Source: Candidatus Magnetomicrobium cryptolimnococcus
GTDB lineage: Bacteria > Nitrospirota > Thermodesulfovibrionia > Thermodesulfovibrionales > Magnetobacteriaceae
Direction: 5' to 3'
DNA: 64,000 bases
Assembly: GCA_018606805.1 (NCBI GenBank)
Contig: JAGYWI010000006.1
Coordinates: 1-64,000 of the forward strand
Part shown: positions 34,253-44,609 of the stretch, one piece after another
Layout: each line of letters opens with the position of its first letter
How positions within the stretch are numbered: position 1 is the stretch's first letter
Program-made: the position numbers and the translations under genes
Notes under the pieces: model-generated
Told to the model about the DNA's origin: nothing
Databases searched by the model: none
The model's input: the letters and a program-made list of their open reading frames with translations, nothing else

Positions 34253-35446
34253 CTATTTGTCTGTCAAAGCTGCGACACCGGGGAGCACTTTACCTTCAAG
34301 CAACTCAAGGGAAGCGCCTCCTCCTGTTGATATAAAAGATACTTCCTTTTCAACACCGGCGTTTTTTACAGCCAGTACGGAATCGCCGCCGCCTATTATG
34401 CTTATAGCGTCAGACTTAGCTACGGCTTTTGCTAAATCATATGTACCACTAGAGAACTCTTTGATTTCAAAAAGCCCCATTGGTCCGTTCCACACTATGG
34501 TCTTTGTATCAGCAAGGGCATCAGCGTATAATTTTGATGACTCAGGGCCTATATCCAGTATGCTCCAGCCAGCAGGTACTGATTTTGCAGATACTACCTT
34601 AGTCTCAGCGCCGCTTTCAACCTTCTGGGCAATTACGCAATCCACAGGTAGAAGGAGTTTTACATTTTTTTGTTCCATCTTTGCAATTATACCCTTTGCT
34701 GTATCCAGCATTTCGTTTTCACAAAGGGAACTTCCTATTTCGTATCCTTGTGCCTTAAGAAACGTATTAGCCATACCGCCGCCAATAAGTACCTTATCTA
34801 CCTTTTCCGCTAGATTATCAAGTACGGCTATCTTTGTAGATACCTTAGCACCACCAACTATTGCAGCAAATGGTCTTTTTGGGTCTTCCACATTGCCAAT
34901 TAAGTACTCAAGCTCTTTTTGCATTAAAAATCCAGCAGCCGCTTTAGATATATGCTTAGTGATACCCTCTGTTGTGGCGTGAGCCCTATGCGCTGCTCCA
35001 AAGGCATCATTTACGTATACATCTGCAAGCTTTGCGAGGGATTTTGCAAATTCAGGGTCGTTTTTTTCCTCTTCTGCGTGAAATCTCACGTTTTCAAGTA
35101 ACACAACATCCCCTTCCTTCATATCTGCAACCATCTTTTCTACTTCTGCCCCTATGCAATCCGGTGCTAATGCTACAGGCTTACCCATCAGTTGTTGGAG
35201 CTTATCGGCAACAGGCTTTAATGAGTACTTTGGATTAGGCTTACCCTTTGGCCTTCCCAGATGGGAGGCAAGTATAACCTTTCCACCCATTTCTATTGCC
35301 TTATTTATTGTAGGCAGGGCAGACGTTATCCGAGTATCGTCGGAGACGTTACCTTTATCATCAAATGGAACATTAAAATCCACTCTGATAAATACCCTTT
35401 TCCCTTTTAAGTCAAGATCGGTAATGACAAGTTTGTTAATTGCCAT
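34253..35446 (-). CDS. pgk: Phosphoglycerate kinase
   Basis: 397 aa. Transfers phosphate from 1,3-bisphosphoglycerate to ADP in glycolysis, or the reverse in gluconeogenesis/CO2 fixation. Diagnostic stretches: RVFIRVDFNVP, LASHLGRPKG, ENVRFHAEEE, VDVYVNDAFGAAHRAHAT (family form), AIVGGAKVSTKI and the C-terminal STGGGASLELLEGK. It lies 7 bp downstream of gap on the same strand. The 3' end abuts a dispersed repeat. Confidence 0.97.
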   Translation of the reverse strand: MAINKLVITDLDLKGKRVFIRVDFNVPFDDKGNVSDDTRITSALPTINKAIEMGGKVILASHLGRPKGKPNPKYSLKPVADKLQQLMGKPVALAPDCIGAEVEKMVADMKEGDVVLLENVRFHAEEEKNDPEFAKSLAKLADVYVNDAFGAAHRAHATTEGITKHISKAAAGFLMQKELEYLIGNVEDPKRPFAAIVGGAKVSTKIAVLDNLAEKVDKVLIGGGMANTFLKAQGYEIGSSLCENEMLDTAKGIIAKMEQKNVKLLLPVDCVIAQKVESGAETKVVSAKSVPAGWSILDIGPESSKLYADALADTKTIVWNGPMGLFEIKEFSSGTYDLAKAVAKSDAISIIGGGDSVLAVKNAGVEKEVSFISTGGGASLELLEGKVLPGVAALTDK

Positions 35447-35453
35447 AGTGGCA

Positions 35454-36479
<1,026 letters not shown>

Positions 36480-36530
36480 TTATATTTCTTATAATTTAGA
36501 ATTATTAGGGACCATGCCCCCCTCCGTAAT

Positions 36531-37850
36531 TTATGTACTAAACAAACAATTTATAACAAGTCCTGTCGGAATTTTTGGATAAAAATACGTTGACTTTGGT
36601 GGCATTCTGCGGCCTGATTTAGCTATACGTTCCACGTCGCTTATGTTTGTTGGATTTAAGAAAATAGCTGCCTCAAACTTCCCGTCATTAACCAGCCCTA
36701 TTGATTTTGCCATATCCATTTCATATGCAAAATCATTTATTTGATAGAGTTTATTTAATAGTAATTCGTGCAGTATGAACACGTCTATTTCTTCCAACCC
36801 GGTAACGTGTCCTTTGTACTGTAATATATAAAATCCTTCTCTACCATTTATATATAAGCCAAATGCGTGTTTTTTATTTTCAAGCGCCTGCTTAATATTT
36901 ACTGTAGAGTCAACGTGTTCGGTATCGAAATACTCCGTTAGCTGACCTATCGGGTCTTTTGGAAGCCCATGTAAGAGGCGATGGGTTGGTAGCACCGTTA
37001 AGCCTCCATCGTCTGTGTTAACAAGGTACATCATGACGTAGTCTGGATTAATCCCATCTATACTATCGCTTGGCCTATCGCTTGGCCTATCGCTTGGCCT
37101 ATCGCTTAGCCTATCGCTTAGCCTATCGCTTAGCCTATCGCTTAGCCTATCGCTTAGGCTAGCATCTCTTTTAATTTTCTTTTGATATTCAAGGGATGTT
37201 TCATACCTGTGATGACCATCAGCGATAAAAACATCAACCCCTTTAAGGCCTGTACGTAATACAACGACATCTTCTGCCTTATCAATTATCCAAAATTTGT
37301 GTCCTATCCCCTGCCACGTAAATTCATAATAAGGAGGAGTTTTTTCAGTATTATCAAGAATTTGTTTAAATTGCGTATCTGTATTTCTATAAAGTGAAAA
37401 AATCGGACTCGTATTAGCCTTACACTCATTTAGCAAATTCAGTCTGTCTTCCTTGGCCTTTTTTTGTGTCATTTCATGGGGATATACACCGTCTCCATGA
37501 TTAACGACTTTAACGTTGCCAAAAATCCCGCGCATCTTTTTTTTCTGGCCTTCTATCTCATATTCTTGCACATATAAATAATAAGCAGGTGCTGGTGCTA
37601 TCTTCATAACCCCTTCAGACAACCACCTGTTAAGTTCTTTAGATGCCCTTTTATACTTATTATTGTTGGCATCGTCTGTGTCATAGTCTTTGCCAAAGTC
37701 CACTCGTACTATATTGTACTGGCTCAAATCGTACAGCTTATCTTGCATTTGCCCGCTTATGATGTCATATGGCGGTGCAATCACTGTTTCAATAGTAACT
37801 CTTGATTTTTCGTAAAACAAGCCCTTAAAAGGCAATACTTCAGTGGCCAC
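36531..37850 (-). CDS. DUF1015 family protein with Ser-Asp-Arg repeats
   Basis: About 439 aa from GTG at 37850, chosen because GGAG lies 6 nt upstream and the DUF1015 pattern begins directly after (VLPFKGLFYE...VIAPPYDIIS). The frame is open 12 codons further up. Other family motifs are VDGVFIADGHHRYETSLEYQ-type VFIADGHHRYET and the C-terminal SGRRMPPKSTYFYPKIPTGL. The domain is named SerC-associated because it is often near serine/glycolytic genes; here it lies upstream of gap-pgk. Between residues about 230 and 262 an insert of repeated SDRL/SDRP units interrupts the domain. The function is unknown; kinase-like chemistry has been suggested for relatives. Confidence 0.8.
   Translation of the reverse strand: MATEVLPFKGLFYEKSRVTIETVIAPPYDIISGQMQDKLYDLSQYNIVRVDFGKDYDTDDANNNKYKRASKELNRWLSEGVMKIAPAPAYYLYVQEYEIEGQKKKMRGIFGNVKVVNHGDGVYPHEMTQKKAKEDRLNLLNECKANTSPIFSLYRNTDTQFKQILDNTEKTPPYYEFTWQGIGHKFWIIDKAEDVVVLRTGLKGVDVFIADGHHRYETSLEYQKKIKRDASLSDRLSDRLSDRLSDRLSDRPSDRPSDRPSDSIDGINPDYVMMYLVNTDDGGLTVLPTHRLLHGLPKDPIGQLTEYFDTEHVDSTVNIKQALENKKHAFGLYINGREGFYILQYKGHVTGLEEIDVFILHELLLNKLYQINDFAYEMDMAKSIGLVNDGKFEAAIFLNPTNISDVERIAKSGRRMPPKSTYFYPKIPTGLVINCLFST
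37061..37166 (-). repeat. 12-bp tandem repeat inside the DUF1015 gene
   Basis: About eight consecutive copies of a unit reading, on the plus strand, TATCGCTTAGCC or TATCGCTTGGCC (the two forms grouped at opposite ends of the array). They encode LSDR and PSDR. Copy number can vary without frameshift. Confidence 0.9.
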
Positions 37851-38006
37851 TTGTATCTCCAAAATTAGTTTTCTGTAGTTTATCATTTTTAGTTCATTTT
37901 ATTCAAATAATAATTATTTTATTAAGAATATAAAACTAATGTTGTAAGTGTGTTATGATAGGGGGCTTTTAGTTTTTACATAGAGGATTTTAGAAAAAGA
38001 AATAGT

Positions 38007-38948
38007 ATGTACAACCAAGCCAAATGGTTTTTTGATTGGAAAAGGCAACTGCAAGAAGAGCTTGACTCTGGCAGTAAGATAGCTAAAACGGAAAAAGGTC
38101 CAGTAGAATATGCTATTTATGGTGATAGTGGGCCTGTGCTTGCCTGTTTACATGGAGCCCCTGGTGGATACGATCAGGTATTGCCATTTTTTTCTGAACT
38201 AGTGCAAGAGGGGTTTAGAATTTTAGCATGGTCAAGACCCGGATATTTAAAAACACCTCTTTCTGTAGGCAGAACGGTTGATGAACAAGTAGAAGTGCTT
38301 GCAAGCCTTTTAGATAGTCTTGATATAGATAAGGTGTTTATTGTTGGTGTGTCTGCTGGAGGCCCGCCAGCTATACAATTTGCTGCCCATTACCCGAATC
38401 GCACGAAGGCTCTTGTTACCGTTTGTGCAGTAAGTAAGAGATATGACATGGGGCCTGAGAAAAAGTTGATTCAGGTAGTTACGCATATGGTTGCATGCGA
38501 CCCGGTTTCTTGGTTATATAATCTCTTTGTAGACCACTGGGCTTCAGGTGCTTTTTATATGATGATTCGTACGGAAAGTACACTTGATGAGCTTAAAATC
38601 CAAGAACTTGTTGACACCATTATGAGGGATGAAAAAAAGTACAACATAATGATGTCTTTGATTAAATCAATGAGCCCTATTAGTATGAGAAAACCGGGTT
38701 TTGATAACGATTTTGAACAATATACAAAACTGGAAGACCTTGATTTTCAACGCATACAAGCGCCGGCGCTTGTTGTGCATGGCACACATGATGCCATGGT
38801 ACCGCTTTCCCATGCTGAGAATATTATTAAAAATGTTCCCTCTGCTGAACTGTATAAGGTTGAAGAGGGTATACACATATTGTTAGTATCGAAAAAAGCG
38901 GATGAAATGACTAAAAAGGTTTTGGCGTTTTTAAATAGATATGTTTAG
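38007..38948 (+). CDS. Alpha/beta hydrolase
   Basis: 313 aa, single alpha/beta-hydrolase domain. Oxyanion loop region LACLHGAPGGYDQV, nucleophile elbow GVSAGGPPAIQFAA (G-x-S-x-G), acid in HGTHDAMVPLSHAE and the last His in EEGIHILLVSK. Substrate unknown; the HGAPGG motif is common in proline-iminopeptidase-like and lipase-like members. Divergent from the DUF1015 gene and isolated. No strong ribosome site (AGAAAAAGAAATAGT before ATG). Confidence 0.87.
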   Translation: MYNQAKWFFDWKRQLQEELDSGSKIAKTEKGPVEYAIYGDSGPVLACLHGAPGGYDQVLPFFSELVQEGFRILAWSRPGYLKTPLSVGRTVDEQVEVLASLLDSLDIDKVFIVGVSAGGPPAIQFAAHYPNRTKALVTVCAVSKRYDMGPEKKLIQVVTHMVACDPVSWLYNLFVDHWASGAFYMMIRTESTLDELKIQELVDTIMRDEKKYNIMMSLIKSMSPISMRKPGFDNDFEQYTKLEDLDFQRIQAPALVVHGTHDAMVPLSHAENIIKNVPSAELYKVEEGIHILLVSKKADEMTKKVLAFLNRYV

Positions 38949-39052
38949 GTTTATTTATCCTCCACACCATTTTTCAAACTATTTTCTCTTGGGTATTTTC
39001 TCTTGGCGTTTACATTCCCCCCGGCTTTTATATTCCCGTTTATATTCCAATG

Positions 39053-40264
39053 TTAGGTTGGTTGTACATTCAAAAACCGTCTTTTCCCAACTTTAAATAG
39101 ATATTCGCCCTTGGCGAGGGTTTCCTTTGGATTAGTTACAGCTTTACCGTTAATATGGACTCCGCCTTGATTTATAAGCCTAATAGCTTGCCCGGTGCTT
39201 TCTACAAGACCGACTTCTTTCATGATGTATGCAATCCATACTTCACCGTCTTGCCAATTGTAGCTTGCCTGCGGGATATTGTCTGGCAGTTCCTTGGATT
39301 TAAATACCTTGTCGAAATTTTCTTTTGCTCCTAAAGCTGCTTCTTTAGTGTGAAATCTTTCAGTAAGTTCCAATGCTAAGTTTTCTTTAGCCTTTTTTGG
39401 ATGTACACTGCCGTCCTTGATGCCTTTTTGTAGGCTTGATAGTTCATCGTTGGTTATACGGCTTAAAAGCTCGTAGTAGCGAATCATTAACTCGTCTGTT
39501 ATGGACATGATTTTCCCATACATATCAGTAGGGGATTCATTTATACCAATATAGTTGCCGAGGCTTTTTGACATTTTATTAACGCCATCGAGTCCTTCTA
39601 ATATTGGTAGCATAATTAAAGCCTGTTCAAGCACGCCATATTTTCTTTGAAGGTGTCTGCCCATAAGCAGATTAAAGCGCTGATCTGTACCGCCTAGTTC
39701 AACGTCTGCCCGTAGATGGACTGAATCGTAGGCTTGAAACAGCGGATAGTAAAACTCAAGGATTGTAATATCGTTATGGTTTTCAAAGCGTTTTCTAAAA
39801 TCCTCTCTTTCAAGCATCCGGGCTACTGTTTGCATTGCGCCAAGACGCACGATTTCCATAGCGCTCATAGCACTAAGCCAGTGACTATTAAACACTATCT
39901 TTGTTTTCTCAGGTATAAGGATTTTATATATTTGTTCTTCGTAGGTTTTAGCATTTTCGAGAACCTCTTCTTGGGAGAGCGGTTTTCTTAGCTCATTTTT
40001 GCCGGTAGGGTCGCCTATCATACCGGTAAAATCACCTATTAAAAATATAACGTCATGTCCTAAGTCTTGGAATTGACGCATTTTTTGAATTAATACTGTG
40101 TGCCCTATATGCAAGTCCGGAGCTGTTGGATCAAAACCAGCCTTAATTTTAAGTGGGATATTTTTCTCGTAAGAATATTCCAATTTTTTTAGTAGGTCAG
40201 CTTCTTCTATGATTTCAGCAACTCCACGTCGTATGATTTCCATTTGTTCTATTGGTTTTATCAT
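39053..40264 (-). CDS. tyrS: Tyrosyl-tRNA synthetase
   Basis: 403 aa class I synthetase of the TyrRS group lacking the GxDQ variation of the E. coli type. HIGH motif [19 protein letters not shown], tyrosine-site [14 protein letters not shown] and [11 protein letters not shown] are all present. The C-terminal 60 residues form an S4 RNA-binding domain ([22 protein letters not shown]). Length fits the TyrZ-type family. Stands alone. Confidence 0.96.
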   Translation of the reverse strand: MIKPIEQMEIIRRGVAEIIEEADLLKKLEYSYEKNIPLKIKAGFDPTAPDLHIGHTVLIQKMRQFQDLGHDVIFLIGDFTGMIGDPTGKNELRKPLSQEEVLENAKTYEEQIYKILIPEKTKIVFNSHWLSAMSAMEIVRLGAMQTVARMLEREDFRKRFENHNDITILEFYYPLFQAYDSVHLRADVELGGTDQRFNLLMGRHLQRKYGVLEQALIMLPILEGLDGVNKMSKSLGNYIGINESPTDMYGKIMSITDELMIRYYELLSRITNDELSSLQKGIKDGSVHPKKAKENLALELTERFHTKEAALGAKENFDKVFKSKELPDNIPQASYNWQDGEVWIAYIMKEVGLVESTGQAIRLINQGGVHINGKAVTNPKETLAKGEYLFKVGKRRFLNVQPT

Positions 40265-40368
40265 AAGTATAGCTATATTATATCTTAAATAGACGATAGG
40301 TCAAGATAAAAAAAACAGATACGGTAAATTATTTTGATAATAGTGCAGTATACCATTTTGGCGGTCAT

Positions 40369-40686
40369 TTAGAGTAATTGAATCCCATATTTTTTGATTT
40401 CCCACACTAAAGGGTTTTCATCAACAAAGTCTTCAGGTCTAAATGGTACAGGCTCTAATCTGTGATCTATATCAGCAGCAATTAGCATCAACCGTGTTCT
40501 TTCTTTGATACGGTCATCGGAAATATCTGATGATATAATTGCTATGTCAATATCACTCCAGTTATTTTCATTGCCTTTTGCAAAAGAACCAAATAGATAG
40601 GCAGAAATTATATTTATACCTTCTTCAATTGTTTTACTAAGAAACTGATTAATTTCATTTATTATCAAAGCATTGATTTGAGCCAT
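40369..40686 (-). CDS. Small nucleotidyltransferase (MNT-type)
   Basis: 105 aa with the minimal nucleotidyltransferase signature AYLFGSFAKGNENNWSDIDIAIIS (G-S-x9-11-D-x-D), about residues 29-51. Such proteins are often antitoxins that AMPylate a HEPN toxin partner. No HEPN gene is adjacent, so this is either an orphan or a remnant of a HEPN/MNT module. The protein ends after EDFVDENPLVWEIKKYGIQLL, the usual family ending. Confidence 0.8.
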   Translation of the reverse strand: MAQINALIINEINQFLSKTIEEGINIISAYLFGSFAKGNENNWSDIDIAIISSDISDDRIKERTRLMLIAADIDHRLEPVPFRPEDFVDENPLVWEIKKYGIQLL

Positions 40687-41030
40687 GTGAATACCTCATC
40701 TAAGTGAATTTATAATTTTTTTTAAGACAATGTACTTTACGATAATAATATATCGTCTTTTTATTATTATACCCAAATAAATTAGGTTTGCGGAAGAACC
40801 TTTCCAACTACAGTGAACATATTTTCCTGTGCAATAGGAAAATATTGCTATGTAGATGGGGAGAGGGGTATTAAAGGGTATTGAATAATTCAGCTGTGAA
40901 AACGTTTTTTTTATATAGCATGAGGTTGGCACGTTTGTTGCTTTTAGTTAAGTGTTAGGAAATGAGAGGTTGGTTAGTAAGAGTGTGTAAGGGTTTATGA
41001 GTAATATGAAGATAATCGGGAGGGGTAGAT
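40687..41030. other. Intergenic region with dispersed repeat and sigma-54 site
   Basis: 344 bp. Holds an inverted copy of the CCTAATTTATTTGGGTA repeat at 40770-40790 and the sigma-54-type promoter at 40926-40943. A minus-strand open frame over 40696-40932 runs through the repeat and is not credible. Confidence 0.55.
40926..40943 (+). promoter_or_regulatory. Sigma-54 (RpoN) type promoter
   Basis: TTGGCACGTTTGTTGCTT matches the -24/-12 consensus TGGCAC-N5-TTGC exactly. Transcription would begin near 40954, giving a leader of about 77 nt to the ATG at 41031. Activation needs an enhancer-binding protein; no enhancer site was recognised. Confidence 0.75.
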
Positions 41031-41486
41031 ATGAATGGCATAGGGAAGTTTAATCCTTTGGATTATGTAATGAAGGGGCCTGATGTAAGTGAATTAATAG
41101 AAAAACAGATAAAGGCGGATTATAAAAAGTATCACATGAATAATGATGAATCTTTTAAAGTGAAAAATTTTGAACCAGGTTATGCAGAGGTGGCGGATAA
41201 AACTACGGCTGATTCTACTAACAGTGATACTAATAATATAGATACGCATTACGCACAGATAAATGATGTTGACTCTGTAGCAAAAACAATAGAAAATGCC
41301 AACAAGCATGGTTTAAGAGGTAAGGTGTACAGTGAAAGCGGTCATACTTATAACAGCACTATTGAGATTAACAATAAGGCAAAGGATGACCGCCTTTTTG
41401 GAGGTGTGCAGCATATAAAGAAGACAATGGAAGAGCATGGATTGTATATGGCGAAAACTGGGATACAGTTTAGGATTTATGTTTAA
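41031..41486 (+). CDS. Unrecognised soluble protein under sigma-54 promoter
   Basis: 151 aa. GGGAGGGG about 7 nt before the ATG gives a strong start. No signal peptide or membrane segment. Composition is polar with a Thr/Asn/Asp-rich middle (DKTTADSTNSDTNNIDT). The C-terminal half reads like an alpha-beta domain with EINNKAKDDRLFGGVQHIKK. No family recognised. Shared expression with the EF-hand gene 70 bp downstream is likely. Sigma-54 control would fit a motility, surface or nitrogen-related role, but that is only suggestion. Confidence 0.7.
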   Translation: MNGIGKFNPLDYVMKGPDVSELIEKQIKADYKKYHMNNDESFKVKNFEPGYAEVADKTTADSTNSDTNNIDTHYAQINDVDSVAKTIENANKHGLRGKVYSESGHTYNSTIEINNKAKDDRLFGGVQHIKKTMEEHGLYMAKTGIQFRIYV

Positions 41487-41556
41487 ATCAAACATATTAA
41501 TGGTTAACTTTTAATTATTATATAATTTTTGGCTTTAAAAAGGAGAAAATAAAGCT

Positions 41557-42024
41557 ATGATTGAAACAGTAGGGTATAGTAATCCTTTATCATTAGGTGT
41601 AGAAAACGTTAATTTAATGACTAATAAGATGATTCAGTTTAATGACTTGGATGGAGATAGTGAGTTAACAGCCAGTGAATTGAAGTATACGGATGACGTA
41701 TTTAGCAAACTTGACAGTGATGGAAGTGGTGCGGCTTCAATGAGTGAATTAGTAAATGTATTTCATGAATATCAAATGAGTATGATTGAGGATATGACAG
41801 CAAATAAGATAGCAGAAGAAGATACTGATGGTGATGGCATGTTAAGTGCAGATGAAGCCGGCGTTACACAAGAGATGGTTGATGAGCTTGATAGCGATGG
41901 TGATGGGCTTCTTAGCGAGGCTGAGTTAAATGAAGGGCATCCTTTTGCTGTTCAGTATAAAAACCTGACAGAAAGTCTTGGTGCAGATTTATCAGAAGTC
42001 TCGGTTAAGGATTTGGTAGCGTAG
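41557..42024 (+). CDS. Calmodulin-like four-EF-hand protein
   Basis: 155 aa. Four calcium-binding loops of DxDxDG type: DLDGDSELTASE (about residues 29-40), DSDGSGAASMSE, DTDGDGMLSADE and DSDGDGLLSEAE, arranged as two pairs separated by a helix. No signal peptide is seen, so a cytoplasmic calcium sensor or buffer is likely. AAGGAG before the ATG supports the start. It follows the sigma-54-driven gene in the same direction. Confidence 0.88.
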   Translation: MIETVGYSNPLSLGVENVNLMTNKMIQFNDLDGDSELTASELKYTDDVFSKLDSDGSGAASMSELVNVFHEYQMSMIEDMTANKIAEEDTDGDGMLSADEAGVTQEMVDELDSDGDGLLSEAELNEGHPFAVQYKNLTESLGADLSEVSVKDLVA

Positions 42025-42045
42025 TTATTAGGTACAAAAAAGTAA

Positions 42046-42070
42046 GGGCGAACACGCGAAAGGTTCGCCC
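42046..42070. terminator. GGGCGAAC/GTTCGCCC hairpin between convergent genes
   Basis: Perfect 8-bp arms around a 9-nt loop, 22 bp after the EF-hand stop and shortly before the convergent manC end. Member of the same family as 8325-8346. A terminator role is plausible but there is no clear T-run. Confidence 0.45.
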
Positions 42071-42118
42071 CTACGAACTGATATGTATGGGTAGTGGTTC
42101 TTTGCTCTAATGCCATTT

Positions 42119-43528
42119 TTATATCAAACGAGCATATTTATCATCGTAGCGTATAATATCATCTTCTTCCAGATATTCGCCATTTTGTACTTCAATGAGT
42201 GCAAGAGGGATTTTGCCGGGATTTTCAAGCCTGTGTTTAGTGGATTTCGGTACGTATACGGACTCATTTTCGTGTACAAACATTTCTTTATCAGCAATTG
42301 TAACCTTTGCAGTGCCAGCAACAATTATCCAGTGTTCTGATCTGTGGTGGTGCATTTGTAGACTTAGTGCCTCACCGGGTATGACTACTACTTGTTTTAT
42401 CTTAAAACGATTACCTTCTTCTAATACGGTGAAGTGTCCCCATGGTTTATACATAGTGGTATGTTCTGACACTTCCTTTTTATTTTGTTCTTTTAGGTAA
42501 GTTACCATGTCTTTGACTTTTTGAGCCTGCCCCCTTTTTGATACCAAGATGGCATCATCGGTTTCAACGATAAGGCAGTCTTCAAGACCAATCGTTGCCA
42601 TTAATCGTTTACCGCCAATTATCATACTGCCTTTGGTTTCCAAGGTTATGACGTTTCCAGTTGTGCTGTTACCGTCCGTATCTTGCTCAAGTATTTCATA
42701 TACGGAATCCCACGAGCCTATATCATTCCAATATATGTCCATAGGTAAGACTGCAATTTTATCTGTTTTTTCCATAACGGCGTAATCAATGGATTTATCC
42801 GGTATTTGTGCAAATTGCTCTATAAATTCATTATATTTTAAATCATAATACTGCCATAGGTTTGGAACATACTTTTTAAGTTCTTCCTTCATAACTCCTA
42901 TTTGAAATGTAAACATGCCGGAGTTCCAGAAGTGATTACCACCGTCTATATATTGCTTTGCTGTATCAGTGTTTGGTTTTTCTGTAAATGCCCGCACCAA
43001 AAAGCACTCCATGGATGCCGACAGGCCGTTAAGCTTATCGCCTCTTTCAATATATCCATAGCCGGTTTCTGGTCTTACTGGGGTTATACCGAAGGTTACT
43101 ATGTATCCGTTTTTAGCTGCTATTTCAGCATTTTTTAAATAATCAATGAACTTGCCGTTTGGTTTTATCACGTGGTCGGATGGACAGATGAACATGATTT
43201 CATCATCGTTTACGCCTATAATTTCTTCACAGTATTTAATGCCAAGTAAAATGGCAGGGGCTGTGTTTCTACCGGTAGGCTCGTAGAGTACGTGTGCTTT
43301 GTGGCCGCCTTCTGTCATATTTTTTAGTTCACTTTTTACATAAAACATATATTCCTTATTGGTTATTATAAGGACATCTTCCATCTGTAAATAGCCAGAC
43401 AGCCTGTCCACCGATTGTTGCAAAAGAGAAGTGTTAGAGTTTAATTTCAAAAACTGTTTTGGATAGCTCTTCCTGCTCAATGGCCAAAGCCTTGTGCCTG
43501 AGCCTCCTGCTAATATTATTGCCTTCAT
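42119..43528 (-). CDS. manC: Mannose-1-phosphate guanylyltransferase / mannose-6-phosphate isomerase
   Basis: 469 aa bifunctional enzyme supplying GDP-mannose. The N-terminal nucleotidyltransferase has AIILAGGSGTRLWPLSR, EPTGRNTAPAI, FICPSDHVI and FTEKPN. The C-terminal type II PMI cupin reads YKPWGHFTVLEEGNRFKIKQVVV...LSLQMHHHRSEHWIIVAGTAKVT (metal-binding His and Glu). Product feeds O-antigen, exopolysaccharide or mannosylation. It follows a histidine kinase gene by 12 bp on the same strand. Confidence 0.95.
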   Translation of the reverse strand: MKAIILAGGSGTRLWPLSRKSYPKQFLKLNSNTSLLQQSVDRLSGYLQMEDVLIITNKEYMFYVKSELKNMTEGGHKAHVLYEPTGRNTAPAILLGIKYCEEIIGVNDDEIMFICPSDHVIKPNGKFIDYLKNAEIAAKNGYIVTFGITPVRPETGYGYIERGDKLNGLSASMECFLVRAFTEKPNTDTAKQYIDGGNHFWNSGMFTFQIGVMKEELKKYVPNLWQYYDLKYNEFIEQFAQIPDKSIDYAVMEKTDKIAVLPMDIYWNDIGSWDSVYEILEQDTDGNSTTGNVITLETKGSMIIGGKRLMATIGLEDCLIVETDDAILVSKRGQAQKVKDMVTYLKEQNKKEVSEHTTMYKPWGHFTVLEEGNRFKIKQVVVIPGEALSLQMHHHRSEHWIIVAGTAKVTIADKEMFVHENESVYVPKSTKHRLENPGKIPLALIEVQNGEYLEEDDIIRYDDKYARLI

Positions 43529-43540
43529 AATTTGTCCTTT

Positions 43541-44524
43541 TTATATTTTTTTTATAGGTATCTTCACCTTTGCGTAATAGCTGTCTTGTACCGTTATTGT
43601 AAGGGTTCCTTTGTATTTTTTTAATATCTTTCTTATTATATCAATACCAATGCCTGTGCCTTGTTTTGCATCCTTGGCTATATCATTTTCAATTGTTACT
43701 ACGGCATATCTCTTATCGCCATAAATTTGTATTTTTATTATAGATGTGCTGTATTTGACCGCATTATCTATAAGATTATATAAAATGTCCTCAATATCAG
43801 TGGTATTTGCAAGGATTGTAACAGCCTTGTAATTGCAAGAAATTTGTTTATTATAAAGCTCACTATGCAGCATGCCAAGTATATTGGTTGCAATCAAGGG
43901 TAAATCAATCTCCTCGTAAACATATGCCGCCCTTTCTTTTACAAGGTGAAGTGTACGCCGTACGTCATTTTCTATCCTAACGTAGGCGTCTTCCAAGCGT
44001 TTGATGGCATTAGATACCCATTTTGAGCACTCGCTGCCTTTTATTATTTCAAGGTTTATATGTTGAAGGCTTAGAAAATTGCCTATCTTGTGATTTAAGG
44101 AAATTAGCAATAGGTTTAAAAATCTCTCATTTGCCTTTATATTACTGATAAAGCTTGATATTGTTAGATAAGTAAAAAATATAAGACTCAAGAAAAAAAA
44201 TGATTCAATAGCAAAGAGGTGTATGGCAAATTTATATAATTCTTCATTAATAAATTTATCTTTAAGATAAAAATATACATTGTGATGTTCTGTGTTAATT
44301 GGTAAAAGCCCTTTATCAAATAAAGGTTTCTTGCTTATTACTATAAAATCAGGCAGCATTTTTTCTTTATTTATCATATATAATTTAGCATATAAAGTGC
44401 TTTGTTTTGTATATAGTTCTTCTATGTTATTGCTGTAATTATTTATGGCTATTATGTTTAATATTGAAAACCATATAATGTTTATTATCACAAAAAGAAA
44501 TATTATTTTAATTATTTTGCTCAT
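43541..44524 (-). CDS. Two-helix membrane histidine kinase with a divergent ATPase domain
   Basis: 327 aa. Two membrane helices (about residues 7-25 and 105-127) enclose a periplasmic sensor of about 80 residues. The cytoplasmic part has a possible phospho-acceptor His (LISLNHKIGNFLSL), an N-box (NLIDNAVKYSTSIIK) and a G2-like GTGIGIDIIRK. The G1 box, normally DxGxG, reads ENDIAKDAKQ and is degenerate, as is the F box. Activity may be weak, unusual or phosphatase-biased. No response regulator is adjacent. The gene sits just upstream of manC and downstream of an outer-membrane-type gene. Confidence 0.75.
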   Translation of the reverse strand: MSKIIKIIFLFVIINIIWFSILNIIAINNYSNNIEELYTKQSTLYAKLYMINKEKMLPDFIVISKKPLFDKGLLPINTEHHNVYFYLKDKFINEELYKFAIHLFAIESFFFLSLIFFTYLTISSFISNIKANERFLNLLLISLNHKIGNFLSLQHINLEIIKGSECSKWVSNAIKRLEDAYVRIENDVRRTLHLVKERAAYVYEEIDLPLIATNILGMLHSELYNKQISCNYKAVTILANTTDIEDILYNLIDNAVKYSTSIIKIQIYGDKRYAVVTIENDIAKDAKQGTGIGIDIIRKILKKYKGTLTITVQDSYYAKVKIPIKKI

Positions 44525-44609
44525 AGAGTCTCCTTTATTATAACAACTATAAGAAAAGATTTTTGAGACAGTTGTTTTTTTGGGCTATACTATCAGGAGA
44601 AAAGTAAAG

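Noticed and set aside
34257-34982. 241-codon plus-strand open frame over pgk
   Set aside because: Exact antisense of a well-conserved pgk; Ser/Pro/Thr-rich translation without any domain.
37061-37166. Tandem repeat array as a CRISPR
   Set aside because: Units are 12 bp, contiguous, without spacers and in frame within a coding sequence.
40696-40932. 78-codon minus-strand open frame next to the nucleotidyltransferase gene (possible HEPN partner)
   Set aside because: It runs through a dispersed repeat and has no HEPN R-x4-6-H motif or ribosome site.
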